NCBI RefSeq assembly: GCF_028858725.1
Contig: NC_084790.1
Span: 5,214,001 to 5,278,000, forward strand
Direction of reading: 5' to 3'
DNA length: 64,000 nt
Source: Colius striatus
Lineage: Eukaryota > Chordata > Aves > Coliiformes > Coliidae
Both the position numbers and the translations under genes were made by a program. This document shows, one piece after another, positions 23,129-34,585 of the stretch (position 1 is the first letter of the stretch; every line of letters starts with the position of its first letter). The notes beneath the pieces were generated by a model. The model ran no database searches and was not told the DNA's origin. It saw only the letters and a program-made list of their open reading frames with translations.

Positions 23129-23958
23129 GTACGAGTTTTTGAGAAACACATAATAAATCTAAAGCTGAAGCCGAGACCGAAGCACAGTTTAGCAAAAAGG
23201 GGTGAAGAAAAAATTTAAAGAGAGTTTACAAAATCGAAGGGATTTTTCCCTAGCAGATCAGGACTGATGTAAAAATTAATAGCTTAGTTTACGATCATTT
23301 CTTGTTCGTTTGGATTCAAGTGGCATTTTAAGAGTCTCAGGCTTTGTCATGGAGCTGGTAGATTCTCCTTTTCGAGGAGCTGGAGAGCTGGGATGTAGCC
23401 TGAGAGTTTTGTATGTGAAAAAGAAACTCTTCCAAGCCGCTCTCAATGTTGTCACTGGTTTTGACAACAATAAAAATGCAACTGGGCGGGGGGGGGGGGG
23501 ATATAAATAAAAGAAGGAATAGAAGAAGAAAGAATCTCTTGGGCAACGAGGGTTTTTTCCCCATGCACCATGTATTAGCATGAGGGGGAAAAAAATCATC
23601 TTCCTACTGAAGGGGAAAGACACCGCCTGATACGAATGAATTCCCAGGGTCAGTGAACGGTGGTGAAATGCAGAAATTGTGAGACAAGCCGGGGCCTGCC
23701 TCCTTAATGCAGCGGCGCAAATTACTGCCTGGACGTGAGGAGCTGTAGGAGAGGGAATCCAGCGACACACTGTGAGGGGCTGCCCTCTGAGCCTCCTTTT
23801 CCCCATTTTTCTGAAGGTTTCTGAACCTTCTTTTTCCCCATTTTAACCAGTCCCTAGGAATCTCCAACACCAATCCCGGCAACATGGCGACAAGGATGCG
23901 AGACAGGAAAATATATTCAATGAGAGGGAGGGGGGAAAAGCCAAGGAGAAGCCCAAGC

Positions 23959-23987
23959 CTGACTCAAGCTCTTGCTTCTTGAGTCAG
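23959..23987. repeat. Inverted repeat of two TGAGTCA-type sites
   Basis: CTGACTCAAG and its exact reverse complement CTTGAGTCAG are separated by nine bases. Each arm contains a full AP-1/TRE heptamer (TGACTCA or TGAGTCA), which is also the core of the large-MAF recognition element. It lies 2.1 kb upstream of HOXB2. Confidence 0.8.
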
Positions 23988-24825
23988 TGCCCACCAGAGC
24001 CCGCACGCTTTTCTGCTTTTAAATTATAGCATCACCGAAAGTAAATGGCTCTCTGCATGGCTGGACATCACCCAGCCCCGTCCTGGGGAGAAAAACAAGC
24101 CTTGTCTTTCTGTTATACTGTTATTTATTATTGTGCCAAGGTTATAATTATTAACCTGGAACTTCATTTATTAAGAAAGATCAGAGCTGGAAAAAAACAA
24201 TAGGAGATCATTTCTCATGTAAAGCTCTACCCAACCTTTCTGTATGCATAGGTTTACCCCAGCACCTATGGATGTCCCTAGCTGTACACATCAGTGTACA
24301 AAACATTGACACACGCACACAACCTTCCTGTGTCTACAGCCCAGTGCTGTTTTTCGGTACCTTTTAAGGCCTTTCCACCCTATTCTTCCGACAGCAAACA
24401 GAATTCCCCTCTTCTTTCCAGCGCAGGGACCTTCAGCTCTCAAGTGGCCCCAGCAGCAGAGCAGTTTGAGCCCGTCAAGCATCTAACCCTTTTCCAGAGC
24501 TATAAAACTTTTATTAGCCCTCACTGCTTTAATATAAGGTTTTTTTAGGGCTTTAGAGCGTAAAAGGCAAATTATTCACGGCATTATCCCATCTGCTTTT
24601 GCTGCTGGTGTGGGATGATTGTCTCTCACCTCCACTGATAATGTAACCTTTGGCGTCATCTTTTTCCCCTTTTAATAACAATTTTAGATGCCTGTGTTAG
24701 TTTGAAAGGTCTGTGGGTGTGTTTGCGTGCATCTATGTGCATACGTATGTATGTATACTAATTAACTACAGTAAGTAATTTAATTTCTCTTCACCTTTAA
24801 GGTCCTCGCACAGAAACTCTGGACC

Positions 24826-24853
24826 TTCTTTCTTTCTTTTCTTTCTTTCTTTC

Positions 24854-24921
<68 letters not shown>

Positions 24922-24926
24922 TTTTT
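24826..24926. repeat. (TTTC)n microsatellite
   Basis: About 100 bases of nearly perfect TTTC tetranucleotide repeat, with one short imperfection near its start. It directly precedes the CpG-rich module. Confidence 0.98.
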
Positions 24927-24961
24927 GTGATTAATCCTTTTCCTTTGTTTTCATTCGCGGC

Positions 24962-25090
24962 CCAATGGCATCCCGGCCCCGGCGCCACGTGACCCCCCTT
25001 TGTGGCTGCGAGCGCAGGGACCGCGCGGGGCCGCGGAAGGGATGGCGGGTCCGTCGTTATCCCGAACCCTCGGGGGTTTCATCCCAAAAG
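24962..25090. promoter_or_regulatory. CpG-rich promoter-like module of unknown gene
   Basis: CCAATGG (24962-24968) and CACGTG within GCCACGTGACC (24986-24991) are followed by CpG-rich sequence. These are the same two boxes found at the HOXB2 and HOXB4 promoters but in reversed order. It lies between the HOXB2 enhancers and the HOXB3 poly(A) signal, where no sense gene starts. It could drive an antisense RNA (human has HOXB-AS1 in this interval) or be an enhancer-like CpG island. Confidence 0.45.
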
Positions 25091-25219
25091 GGGACTCAGC
25101 AGAGGATCCCCCCGACTCGTGTTCCGAAATATCTTGCGCATTGCTCTCCCTGCGCTCCTGTCGCTGTTTTCACTTCCACGTACTGTATTTCTGCCCTTAA
25201 ATCCGACTGATAGGACAAG

Positions 25220-26802
25220 ATAAAATTGGTAACAGAAAGTTTATTCAAGAATTGTTCGACAAACAACCCTTCAGCAAGGAAATAAAATAACTACTTTAAG
25301 AACAAAGAAAGATCTCCAAAGAGGAGGGAGGAGGTGGGAGGGAGGGATTAGCTATAGTTCTTCTAATTCAGGACTATACAATTACAGTCTGGTTCTGCAC
25401 TCATGCCTCCAGTAGAACTAATTACATTATTCATAAGTACGAAGGTAACATAAAACTACTGGTCTTCCTAAATTACGATAACTAAAATAAGCTTGTTGTA
25501 CGATGACAAGGAAACACAATGTCCTTTACAACAAGTAAATACTAAAAAAGTACAATTTGATTCTTTTTTCCTCATATAAATACATAATATTGGGGATAAA
25601 TAATACAAAAAAGGAAAATATTTTAAACTGGCTATAACCAATAAATATATATGAATGTTCACCAGAACACACACCTATGAAGGACGTCTCGACTGAGCTG
25701 GACGAAAGCCCTTCAAAGTTGTTTTTATACCCATTATATGTAAACTCCAAGTGCAACAAAGATGTCCAGACAAGAAAGCATTAGCAAATACGAGAGATCC
25801 ATTCACTTCTGCTTCGATTGGAGGACATTCCATTTGTTCAAATATACCCTGTTTCCACATAAGTTCAAGAGGAGAAAGAAGTATAGGACTTCTCAGTCTT
25901 AAGATTGCTTTTCTATTAACAAACCCTAAGAAAAATACCCCCACAGCAAAAAACCCCAGCGTTGTCAAACGGAGACGTCATGTCATCAGAGGCAAAGGTG
26001 GGAAAATATTCAGACCTGTTGACTCTTTCTTCCTGTCTTTGGACTGCTGTTACTGTTGGGGCAGGGGGGTTTAGGCATTTCAAAAAACGTTTTTTTATCG
26101 AATGTTTTGCAATGCTTAGACCTTTGTTATTCTTTTTTTAATTATTATTATTACTATTTTTGAGAGGGGAGGCAGGGACTGGAGAGGAAGAGTGTGAATC
26201 CCATGCATTGGCAGGTATGTATACTTGCAGACTGGTGGGAAGTTACTCGGCAAAAAGGATGCTCTTCCTCTAAAGACTGGAAAGGAAAGCACAAGGTTTC
26301 TCTTGAGATGGAGTTGGAGAGGAGGATACTTTTTGACACTGTCTTTTGATTGCATATGTATATAGGCATACATGTCTAAGTAGATGCAGATACATCAGTT
26401 GTAAAGATTTCTCTGGCTGAATATTCTCCTTTCCAGTGTCCAAGGATTATTGGTGATGATCTATGCTTGGTTTGGAAATGAGGGATACTGCTGCTTAAAA
26501 TCTGCTAAGTTCCCACAAAACTACCCCAAATCTGTTTCAGAAGCATTTGTGTTGAAACAGGTATAGCTCTTCAGAGAAAGCACTGCTTTTGGCAGTGAAT
26601 ACTGAAACGGTTGGAAATTGTGCTTGATATAACCCACAAATAAGAATAGCAAGCACAACAACCTGGTAGAAATTGCCCTGTCAAAGAAAGAAAAAAAATA
26701 GCTCAACACAAAAGTTCCTGAAGATGATCCTGCCCTTTTCCCCTCTCCTATGCCCTGTGATGGGGTCCCATCTGCTTCACCTGAGCCTGTCCCTGCTCTC
26801 TA
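25220..26802 (-). other. HOXB3: Probable HOXB3 3' UTR
   Basis: Long AT-rich stretch after the HOXB3 stop, with several ATTTA and ATAAA elements and no competing coding signal. The end is approximate. Confidence 0.5.
25240..25245 (-). terminator. HOXB3: Probable HOXB3 poly(A) signal
   Basis: AATAAA on the minus strand about 1.56 kb beyond the HOXB3 stop codon, with the CpG-rich module beyond it. It is the most likely transcript end; AT-rich sequence upstream of it may offer alternatives. Confidence 0.5.
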
Positions 26803-27569
26803 TCACAGGTGGGTCAGCTTGGGCGCCTCTTGGATTCTGCCCTGAGAAGAAGTGTGGTGTGTAGAAAGGTCTGTGTAGGTGGGGTGAGTCTCACATGGTC
26901 CGTGGTGCTGGCTCGGAGGCATCTGCGGAGGCCCGTTGTAGTCCATGTTGGCAGCCTGGTGATGTTGCAGGTGATTGAGACCATAAAGGGATGGACCAGA
27001 GGTGGGCATAGAATCCACATAGTTACCTCCAACATAGACGGGGCTGCCCTGCATGCTGGGGGTCCCGTAGGCCACTCCATTCCCTTGTAAGACGTGGGGG
27101 TCATACTCGGGGGCCGTGTTGGCATATTTCTGTTGGGAGGGGCAGCCTTTGATGGGGTTTTGGTAGCTAGTTGACATGGCATAGGCATTTTGGTGGGGTT
27201 TATTGAAGGAAGGTGGCGAGGGGGCATCGTAGTTACTGCTCATGGTGTGCAAGGCGTTCATAAATCCAGCGGAAGATTGCATGGTCTGAGGCGGGCTGCC
27301 AGTGGGGGAAGGTCCTCCAGAAGAAGACCCCATGCCTTTTGACTTCTGATCTTTCTTATACTTCATTCTCCTGTTCTGGAACCAGATCTTGATCTGCCTC
27401 TCACTGAGGTTCAGCAGGTTGGCCATCTCCACGCGGCGGGGCCTGCACAGATAGCGGTTGAAGTGGAATTCCTTCTCCAGCTCCACCAGCTGAGCACTGG
27501 TGTAGGCTGTGCGGGCTCTCTTGGAGGCTGAGGAGCCTGGAGGGCTTTTCTCACCACTGCAGGTTTCTG
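26803..27569 (-). CDS. HOXB3: HOXB3 exon 2 (homeobox and C-terminal domain)
   Basis: This exon encodes residues 146-400. The homeodomain is at about residues 161-220, starting [20 protein letters not shown], with [20 protein letters not shown] and [15 protein letters not shown], which is diagnostic of group 3. Beyond it lies the long group-3 C-terminal region, ending in the invariant [13 protein letters not shown]. The acceptor TTGTGGACAG restores phase 1 with exon 1. Before the homeodomain there is only a short linker ([13 protein letters not shown]), without the long glycine tract of mammalian HOXB3, which explains 400 aa against 431 in human. HOXB3 patterns r5 and posterior hindbrain and contributes to pharyngeal arch and haematopoietic programmes. 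Confidence 0.97.
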
Positions 27570-28626
27570 CTGTCCACAAAATGAAATAAAAGATAATTAC
27601 TTACATGCAGAAATTGAATGCATCGTTTCTTAATAAATCCTGGAACAGGCACAAGAGTTCGACCCCCCTCTTCCCTCACCCCTTTGCATTAGCCTGTACT
27701 CCATAATCATGTCATTTATTAAGAGTTCTGTTCTCCAAAGCTGCCCCTGGTTTATGAAAATTTGATCATGTCATGTACAAAAGGATTCCAGGGCCATTTA
27801 TTTAGGAGTCGATTATTTCCAACAGATAATTTTGAGGAAATAATATTTGGCAGGGGGGCAGTCACCACAAAGCCAATTAATACTAACACGGGTCAGTGTT
27901 GGGAGGCATTTTGTTTGCCAAGGTACAAATGCACACATACACACATCTTGTCCACGCCTTGTGTTTGTATAACACAAACACTTTCATGTACCTTGTTAAA
28001 CAGCAAATCACACTGGTACCTACCTTTTCATGAGATAAACATGTTTATAGCAGGTAAATTATACTGAAGTACTGTGAAATGTGCGCCAAAAAGTTTATAT
28101 TAGTATATTTGTCAGTGTTGTTTTCATACTGATTTGGTTTTGTGGATTGTGCAAACAATGTGTCCGTATGCATGAAAGAATATGCATGTGTTTATGCATA
28201 TGCTCTGTACATGAACACAGATACTCAGAGCACCATGTTCACTGCTGTGCCTGGAAGCAGGGAGGTGGCAAGAGAACAAGTACTTTACCTTAGCATCGCT
28301 AAGTAGAGCGATGGGAGTACACTTTTGTGTATCTGTATCTACACAGTCAGGCATCAGCTCTGTACAACCACCTGGTTGTATTTCCCTGTGGTGCTCTGGA
28401 CATGTTTAAAAGAAACCAAGTGTACACCATCGGTGCTGCAGGATGGGCCAAGGCTTGCTCAGCCAGGCCAGAGCATGTGTCTAACATTCTTGGGATCATG
28501 TCCAACACCAGGATCCTTGCTGGACCCTTGCTACACCCCCTCCGTCCAAACAAGACTACTCCAGTTGGTGGTTTCATTAACTCATTGTTTAGTAAAGTGG
28601 AGGGTTAGAAAAGCAGAGCAGTGTAC
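27570..28626 (-). other. HOXB3: HOXB3 intron between coding exons
   Basis: 1.06 kb, phase 1, donor ACAG|GTACAC (weak) and acceptor GGACAG. It contains CA- and AT-rich stretches around 27.9-28.2 kb. No other feature was recognised. Confidence 0.9.
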
Positions 28627-29062
28627 CTGTGCTAGGGGAGCTGTTTTTCTGTTTGGAGTTTTGCCTTGATTCTTTCATCCAGGGGAAAATCTGCTTGGTG
28701 AGACTGGCATTTGCACTGAGGTTGGCTTTGCTGGGGGCAGTTTTATTGCTCCCCGACTGGTTATTGCTGTTGCTACTGGTGCTGTTGGTGGCAGGGTTCG
28801 GGGTTGGTGAGACGGGGGGAGGTGGATGGTGCTCCTGGGGCAAACTTGGACGCATGCAGCTCCCATTCAGGTCTTTACTTTTTGCGTGTGGGGTTGTGTT
28901 GCCAAGAGACTGGAGGGAACAGGCAGACCTCTGGTAGTCGTTCTCCACATGAGAAGCTGCCTGGAAGGACTGTTGGGGACCCTCGTAGCTGAATCCATTG
29001 GCACTCCCGTAGGAGTAACCCCCAAAGAGTGTGGAGCTGTCGTAGTATGTTGTCTTCTGCAT
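28627..29062 (-). CDS. HOXB3: HOXB3 coding exon 1 (N-terminus and hexapeptide)
   Basis: This exon encodes residues 1-145 of a 400-aa protein. It begins [20 protein letters not shown], the HOXB3 N-terminus, and contains [12 protein letters not shown] and [10 protein letters not shown] blocks shared with mammals. The hexapeptide [10 protein letters not shown] has FPWM at residues 126-129 for PBX binding. A proline run and an Asn/Ser-rich linker lie between these. The start codon is the first ATG of the conserved block, about 120 bases downstream of a strong splice acceptor. The first exon(s) of the mRNA are therefore probably non-coding and lie further upstream, as in mammals. Confidence 0.97.
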
Positions 29063-29124
29063 CTCTGGGACTCCCCAAAAGGATTTTTCCAGCTACCAGG
29101 GTCTTGACACCCCTATGGCAGAAC

Positions 29125-29172
29125 ATTGGCACCCGAAGGCCACGTGACAGGCCCTTTCCAGCTGTCTATTGG
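29125..29172 (-). promoter_or_regulatory. HOXB3: E-box and CCAAT motifs upstream of HOXB3 start
   Basis: CCAAT on the minus strand occurs at 29125-29129 and 29168-29172, flanking a CACGTG at 29141-29146. The set resembles the HOXB2 and HOXB4 promoters. Because it lies inside the exon defined by the acceptor at 29181, it may serve an internal promoter for short HOXB3 transcripts. No TATA box was seen. Confidence 0.5.
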
Positions 29173-29180
29173 AAGCTGAC

Positions 29181-29199
29181 CTGAAAGGTTAGGAGAAAA
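29181..29199 (-). other. HOXB3: Splice acceptor of the HOXB3 first coding exon
   Basis: On the minus strand a pyrimidine-rich TTTTCTCCTAACCTTTCAG, with a branch-point-like CTAAC, ends about 118 bases upstream of the HOXB3 ATG. It is one of the best acceptors in the window. It implies non-coding 5' exons in the HOXB3-HOXB4 spacer or beyond, consistent with the multi-promoter structure known for mammalian HOXB3. Confidence 0.75.
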
Positions 29200-31358
29200 C
29201 ACACAATAATAGTACTGGTCCTATGAATCCATCTTGGGGCTTGAAAGGCCCATGACATGAATAGGGTTCCACAGAACAGGGCAAACAGATGCTTTGAGCA
29301 GATTTTGTCCTGTGTGCAGCCTAAGGAGGCTCAACAAATGTTACGATGCAAAAGTGTTGAGATGATTTTGGGGAGCCAGTTTTCCTGGTTAGTTGCATCT
29401 TTTTTCCCCTTAGAGGACAGGATGTATAACTACACACATACTCTGTAAGTACACGTGGTTTCACCTGTATATATCTATTTACTTCTATATTTATCTACAG
29501 ACCTATATATACACACAACCATGTGTACACATATACTCCCATATACATGTGTACATGTGTGTGTTGTGTGTCTGTGTACATATCCACGTCCAGATAACAC
29601 ACATGTTAACATAAATATATGAATCTAGAACAAATAGTTGCTAGCTACGGGCATGAAAGCAATGAAAGTCTTGCTTTCTTAGCCCTGACTTATTCAAACC
29701 AAACCTTCACATGCATAAAGAACAGGAAGATGTTATACCATCTGAAATTAAAAGTCCGATAAGTTTGTTATAAGGCCTCTGTTCAGTATATTTGTTTTAA
29801 ACTGAAAACAGCAAACAGTCAACATATTTTATCCAGGTAATGGTGTCCTGACACAGTTAGCTTCATTTGCTTTCTGCGCAGGAACTCACAGTTTCTGTGG
29901 AATTCAGTGCAAATATTTTAAGCAGATTTGAGCAGGGGCATGAATTCAAGAATGTGATTCCCTTGGCCTGTTTGTTAGCCTCTGCCTCTCTGGTAGCACA
30001 GGTTATGTTTTGAAAACATGCCTTTCCATTGCTTGTGCTGCATTGTACTCATCAGTTCTAAATCGAGAACTTCCAGTGGCAAGATGTGATTCCAAAACCA
30101 GCTTCATTGCTGTGTTGGTTTTTGTTTTGTTTTGTTTTTTGCCTTGGAAAACAAACACATCACCAGGCCATTTGCTCTTAACTTTCTGCCCCTTTGATTT
30201 TCCATAGTTCCTCCCTCCCTTAATCCAAGCTGAAAAAGTCAAAAAACCCAGTCCAAAGCTTCAGATTACAAAATGAAACCTTCCTCTTTCCTTTCTCTCC
30301 TTGGCCTTTTAATTTTTCTGTCTATCTTTCTTTCTTTTCTCAAAGCATAAACTTTCTCTGTGATAGAGTAGAAATACCCTTTAGAAATATGAAAGCTATC
30401 TGGACCTGAAAATAATCTGACATCTGAGGATCAATAATGTATTTTAAAAAGTCAGAGACTTCTCTCTGCAGCTCAGAGCTTGCAAAAAGCCACTGTGCAT
30501 TTTGTTCTGGAATTGATACCCATTGTAAATTTAATTGTATCTCTTGTATATTTAATTTTATCTAGACTCTTTCATTCTCTAAAATAAAATAAAATAAACT
30601 CTACGGAGATAAAGTCTAATGTGATATTTCTAAGTACCGGGATTTAACAGAAGCCACAGCTCAACGATAAATAACAGCTTTTTTTTCCGTTCTCTAACTG
30701 CTGTGTTCTCATGGCACATCATATGAAACCTCCGTGCACTTCTAACACAACCTCAGACAACGCACCCACCAAGGGACTGCTTTGCTTTTTTTTTTACATG
30801 AATTAAATCCCGTATGCATTCCCAAATCCTTATTGTATCTTCCAAGGAGATGTATTATTGTCTACCGAGAGGATGATATCCTTGCTGGGAGTTATTCTCA
30901 TTTGCTTTCCTCACCATGATAAATTTGTCTTATTAAAAAGTAGACTCCACTGCCCGAGCCGAGAAGCTGTGAATTAATTAACAAACAGCAGCGCCTTTAT
31001 TATGAATAGATTTTGCTGAAAATCTCTACGAGGGCAGAGGTGGGAATTTCTCCAAGGCCTTGCTGTCTGGCATGAGGTGCTTAAAAAAACAACAACACCA
31101 AAACAAACCCAAAACAGAACTGATCACAGAGGTTCAATTAAAGCACCTAAAAATAACAGCGATGTTTTGATTTGGTTTGTTTTTTTAAAATGTCCATAAA
31201 ATGAATTTACGATCCCCTTTGCCCAAAAGCTCAATCGCTTGTGGCTTCCACAGAAGATTTGCTTTGTACCTCATCTTTTAGCACCTCACAAATGCCGCTC
31301 ATTTGTCTTTTTCCGAAGACGGCTGTAACCCTAATTATTTACTCCAAGGAATTGCTTT

Positions 31359-31382
31359 AAAAAAAAAAAAAAAAAAAAAAAA
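31359..31382. repeat. Poly(A) run of 24
   Basis: Uninterrupted A homopolymer. No transposon body or target-site duplication was recognised beside it. Confidence 0.95.
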
Positions 31383-32107
31383 TCTCAGGCGGAATAATAA
31401 ATATTCGATTATCTCCTGTTCCAATTAAACCCGGGCAGGAACAGCGCTGCGTGTTTCATCACGCTCCAAGTTTCACTTTGCGAGGCATTAACATTTAAGC
31501 ACCAACTCTTTGCCTGCAACTTTTGAGTGTGAGGATTTAGAGACGTGTTAAAAAAATAGTGATATCTCTAAAAAAAATATCGGTGGGAAGGTGCGAGAGG
31601 GAAATGGTTGCGGGTAAGAGGATGGTCGCGAAAAAAAATCCGTCAGCCGGGGAAAAAAATAGATGAAAACAGTGTAAGACAGAGGTATCCTCCTGTAAAG
31701 TCATCCCCTCCATGTTGAAACCCTAAATTCAAACCTGCCCGTGTTTATGAAGAAGAGCAGCGCCTTTCCCCTCCCCCCGCCCCCTCCTAAGGTACATTTC
31801 CCACAGTCGGCGACACCAAGCATAGCCCTGCTTTTAATTTAAATTATTATTAATAATAAATATTCCAAACATGCTCTTAACAATAGGTCGGCTGCTCAGA
31901 AAGAGCTCGAATCCCAGCGCTTGCCTTGCGCTGGGTATGCCTGGAAAATAAAGACACATTCCTAAAATTTCCCTTTTCCCTTCCCCCCACAACCGAACCC
32001 CAATCACAACCCCCCAGTTGTAAAGCAAGGGGGGGGGAGTGGGGGTGGAAAGGGCCCTGGATGAGGGCTGCAAAAGAGCCTCTGCGTGGAAGGAAGCTTA
32101 AAGCTTG

Positions 32108-32124
32108 TGAACTCTTCTTGAACC
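32108..32124 (-). promoter_or_regulatory. DR5 retinoic acid response element upstream of HOXB3
   Basis: On the minus strand GGTTCA and AGTTCA are arranged as a direct repeat with a five-base spacer (AGAAG). Both half-sites are perfect RAR/RXR matches and identical to the two half-sites of the element 3' of HOXB1. It lies 3 kb upstream of the HOXB3 start codon and about 85 bases from a minus-strand splice donor. A PBX/HOX composite site is 19 bases away. Confidence 0.8.
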
Positions 32125-32142
32125 GAGATTGGAGTCATATGG

Positions 32143-32152
32143 TCATAAATCA
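32143..32152 (-). promoter_or_regulatory. PBX/HOX composite site TGATTTATGA
   Basis: The decamer joins a PBX half (TGAT) to a central/posterior HOX half (TTATGA). It is next to the DR5 and is one of five such sites in 32-40 kb. Confidence 0.6.
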
Positions 32153-32205
32153 TTGGGACATATACTCCGCCATTCACAAAGTGATAGCCTATTTGAGTCC
32201 GGCTT

Positions 32206-32212
32206 ACCTTAG
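32206..32212 (-). other. Candidate splice donor of a HOXB3 5' exon
   Basis: CTAAG|GTAAGC on the minus strand matches the donor consensus well and lies upstream of the HOXB3 acceptor at 29181. Splicing between them would remove 3 kb. This is an inference from consensus only. Confidence 0.4.
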
Positions 32213-34585
32213 TCTCTGACGAGCAAAGCACGGGCAGACATAATATATTTTCACATCCAGCATCCACGCAATCAATAAGCAAGGAATGACCCCCTTCCTT
32301 TCAAAACGGTAAAGGAATATACGAGAGAGGGGGGGGAAAAATCCAGCATATGCACGTATATATGTAAAAAAAAAAAAGCCAAAACAGAGGGGGAGGGGGC
32401 TCAGCCAGTGGAGCTTTCGGTTACGGCAGCTCAAATTGTCTCTGTCTCCGTTTGGGGAAGGGAAAAAAAAAAAAAATCAAGATGCTTTCCAGCTTCCAAG
32501 ATGGGGAGAAAAGCTGAGGGCTTTGAATGGACAAACCCTGAGGTTGTGGTTGCCCTATAGACTGGTACGCGCTGCTCCCTGATAACAATGGCCTCTGCTT
32601 TACCACGGCAAGGGGGAAGAAGGGAAAGGAGAAGGCAAAAAAAAAAAAAAAGAAGAAAGAAAAGCTGAACACAACACCCCCCCCACCCCCCCCCCCACCC
32701 TTTTAACTATGCAATGCTTGGCTGGGATTAAAATAATAACGAAAAGAATCCAGGCTACGGGGGAAGTGGGGGGTGGCGACGAGGGGAATAAAGCGGAGGG
32801 AATATTTAAAAATAAAGATTTGGTTTGGATTACCGGGCAAAGACAGCAAGCCTCCCAAACAGCGTCACTAGTGAAAAATTATGCTAATTGCAGACGTGGT
32901 GGACAGAGGCCTAGGCAGAAAGATAGCAAAGCTTGCCTTTGATTCACGTGTTTAACAATTAGGTGTCAATTTATGCTAATAAACCGTTTCAACATAGTCA
33001 TAGTCTCCCCCCCTCCCCTCCGCGGCGGCGAGTGCGGCTCTTTGAATCGCTGGTGTTTCTCCTTCCCTGGCCCTTCGCTGCGTTTGGCTCCTCGCAAACA
33101 CCACCCACCCCAATGAAACCCCCTTTTCTGGACCCCGAAGAGGGGAGGAGGAGGGGGAAGGAGCCACCGGCCCTGGCGTTTGCAAGGATGGAGAGGAGGG
33201 AGAAATCTCGTGTGTTGCTGCAACTCTGCAGCACCGCGTAAGTTCGGCGTCAAGTTTGTGCGTCCCAAAGTCTGGGGGTTCCGCTCGCCCCTCGGCCTCC
33301 ACCGGGGAGGAGATGTGTGGTTTGGTGAGGTGTTCAAGGTGCAAATCACCCCTGGGGGAGGCCAAAACAGTGAGATGTAGAACAATAAAGATGATTATTA
33401 TTGCTGTTATTAATAAGGCCGTTATTGCTATGCAAGGCGCTGTCGCCAAGAAAGATTTATGCCTTTCTCCTCTCCCACGCGGTTGCCGAAAGCAGAAACT
33501 CGCCAAGATGCGTTTTAGGGAACGTCCGTGACGAGGAGGGGCTGGAGAGTGGGAGGAAGGCCGGATGAGGAATTTAGGTGTCTGCACTTTTTTCTTTCTT
33601 TCTTTCCTTCTTTTTTTTTTAAGTGCTACTTTTGTTTCCCTCAGCAATTATCTCCCCGCCTTGAATTCTGGCACTGGCTACTTTGGGTGAAGTGCTGACG
33701 GGGGGGGGATTCCCTCTAAGCAAAGCCAGAGAAAGAGGGACCCAAAGGCTCTTTGGACTTCACCGGGAAGGTATGGCCAGTTGGCGGGTGAGGGGAGAGG
33801 GGGTGTGCATCATTTTTTTTTCTGTGTGTATGTGATAGGTTGATAACTCTGAAAAGAAACAGAAAGGTGTCCAAGAAAGCGTTTGACTCCTGAGAGAACT
33901 TGCCCTCGGCCGGACAGCCCAGGTTTTCTGGATGGTGGACGAAGTCCTGTCCCAAAGACCACGGTGTTCGCAGCTATTGTCCTGTCCTCAGCCCTAAGCC
34001 CCAAGGCGGGAGGGTTTTAACCAGGGGACACCACTACTACAATGTAAAAAAATATATATATATTTTTTTTTTCCATCTCATCTGACTGTTTTATAAACTG
34101 CTCCAACATAAATCTTCTGGTACAAGACAGCTCCCATTTTGGAGCCCCGGCGTTGAAATTCTAGGGAAGGAAAATAGGAGGGGACTATTCTTCTAAAGAC
34201 TTCTCTGTAGGTGAAGTACCGTACAGGTTTCTGAATATGGATCTCCACTGAGTCATTCGGAGTACCTAAGAAATCACAAGTACCTCGGATTCTGCAAGTA
34301 ACTCTTCTGAAGTGCAAAATTTAGTTTTAACTTTTAACTAGCAGCCAAGAAACTCACTCCAACTTTCTTAAGAAGGTCGTCGCAGGTTTTTATCTCAAGC
34401 TCCTGCACACAGGGATCTTAGGCTCCAAAAACATATTTTCTTTGGTTGTAGCTTATTTTTCTTTAAAATGCAATTCCCTCTCACTCGTCACGAAATCAGC
34501 AGCAAATGTGGCGATCTGACTGGGTTTCCCTTCAAAGGGAGTACAGGAAATATCTTCCATTTCAAACACTCCCTCGAAGTTACGG

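Larger units (their letters stand above)
22045..25239. other. HOXB2-HOXB3 intergenic spacer
   Basis: About 3.2 kb. It contains the HOXB2 hindbrain enhancer motifs (22.80-23.13 kb), an inverted repeat of two AP-1/MARE half-sites (23.96-23.99 kb), a TTTC microsatellite (24.83-24.93 kb) and a CpG-rich module with E-box and CCAAT motifs (24.96-25.09 kb). No coding gene was recognised. Confidence 0.75.

Noticed and set aside
23647-23659. GGGTCA-1-TGAACG inverted repeat resembling an FXR IR1 site
   Set aside because: The second half departs from consensus, and no link of FXR to HOXB regulation is known to me.
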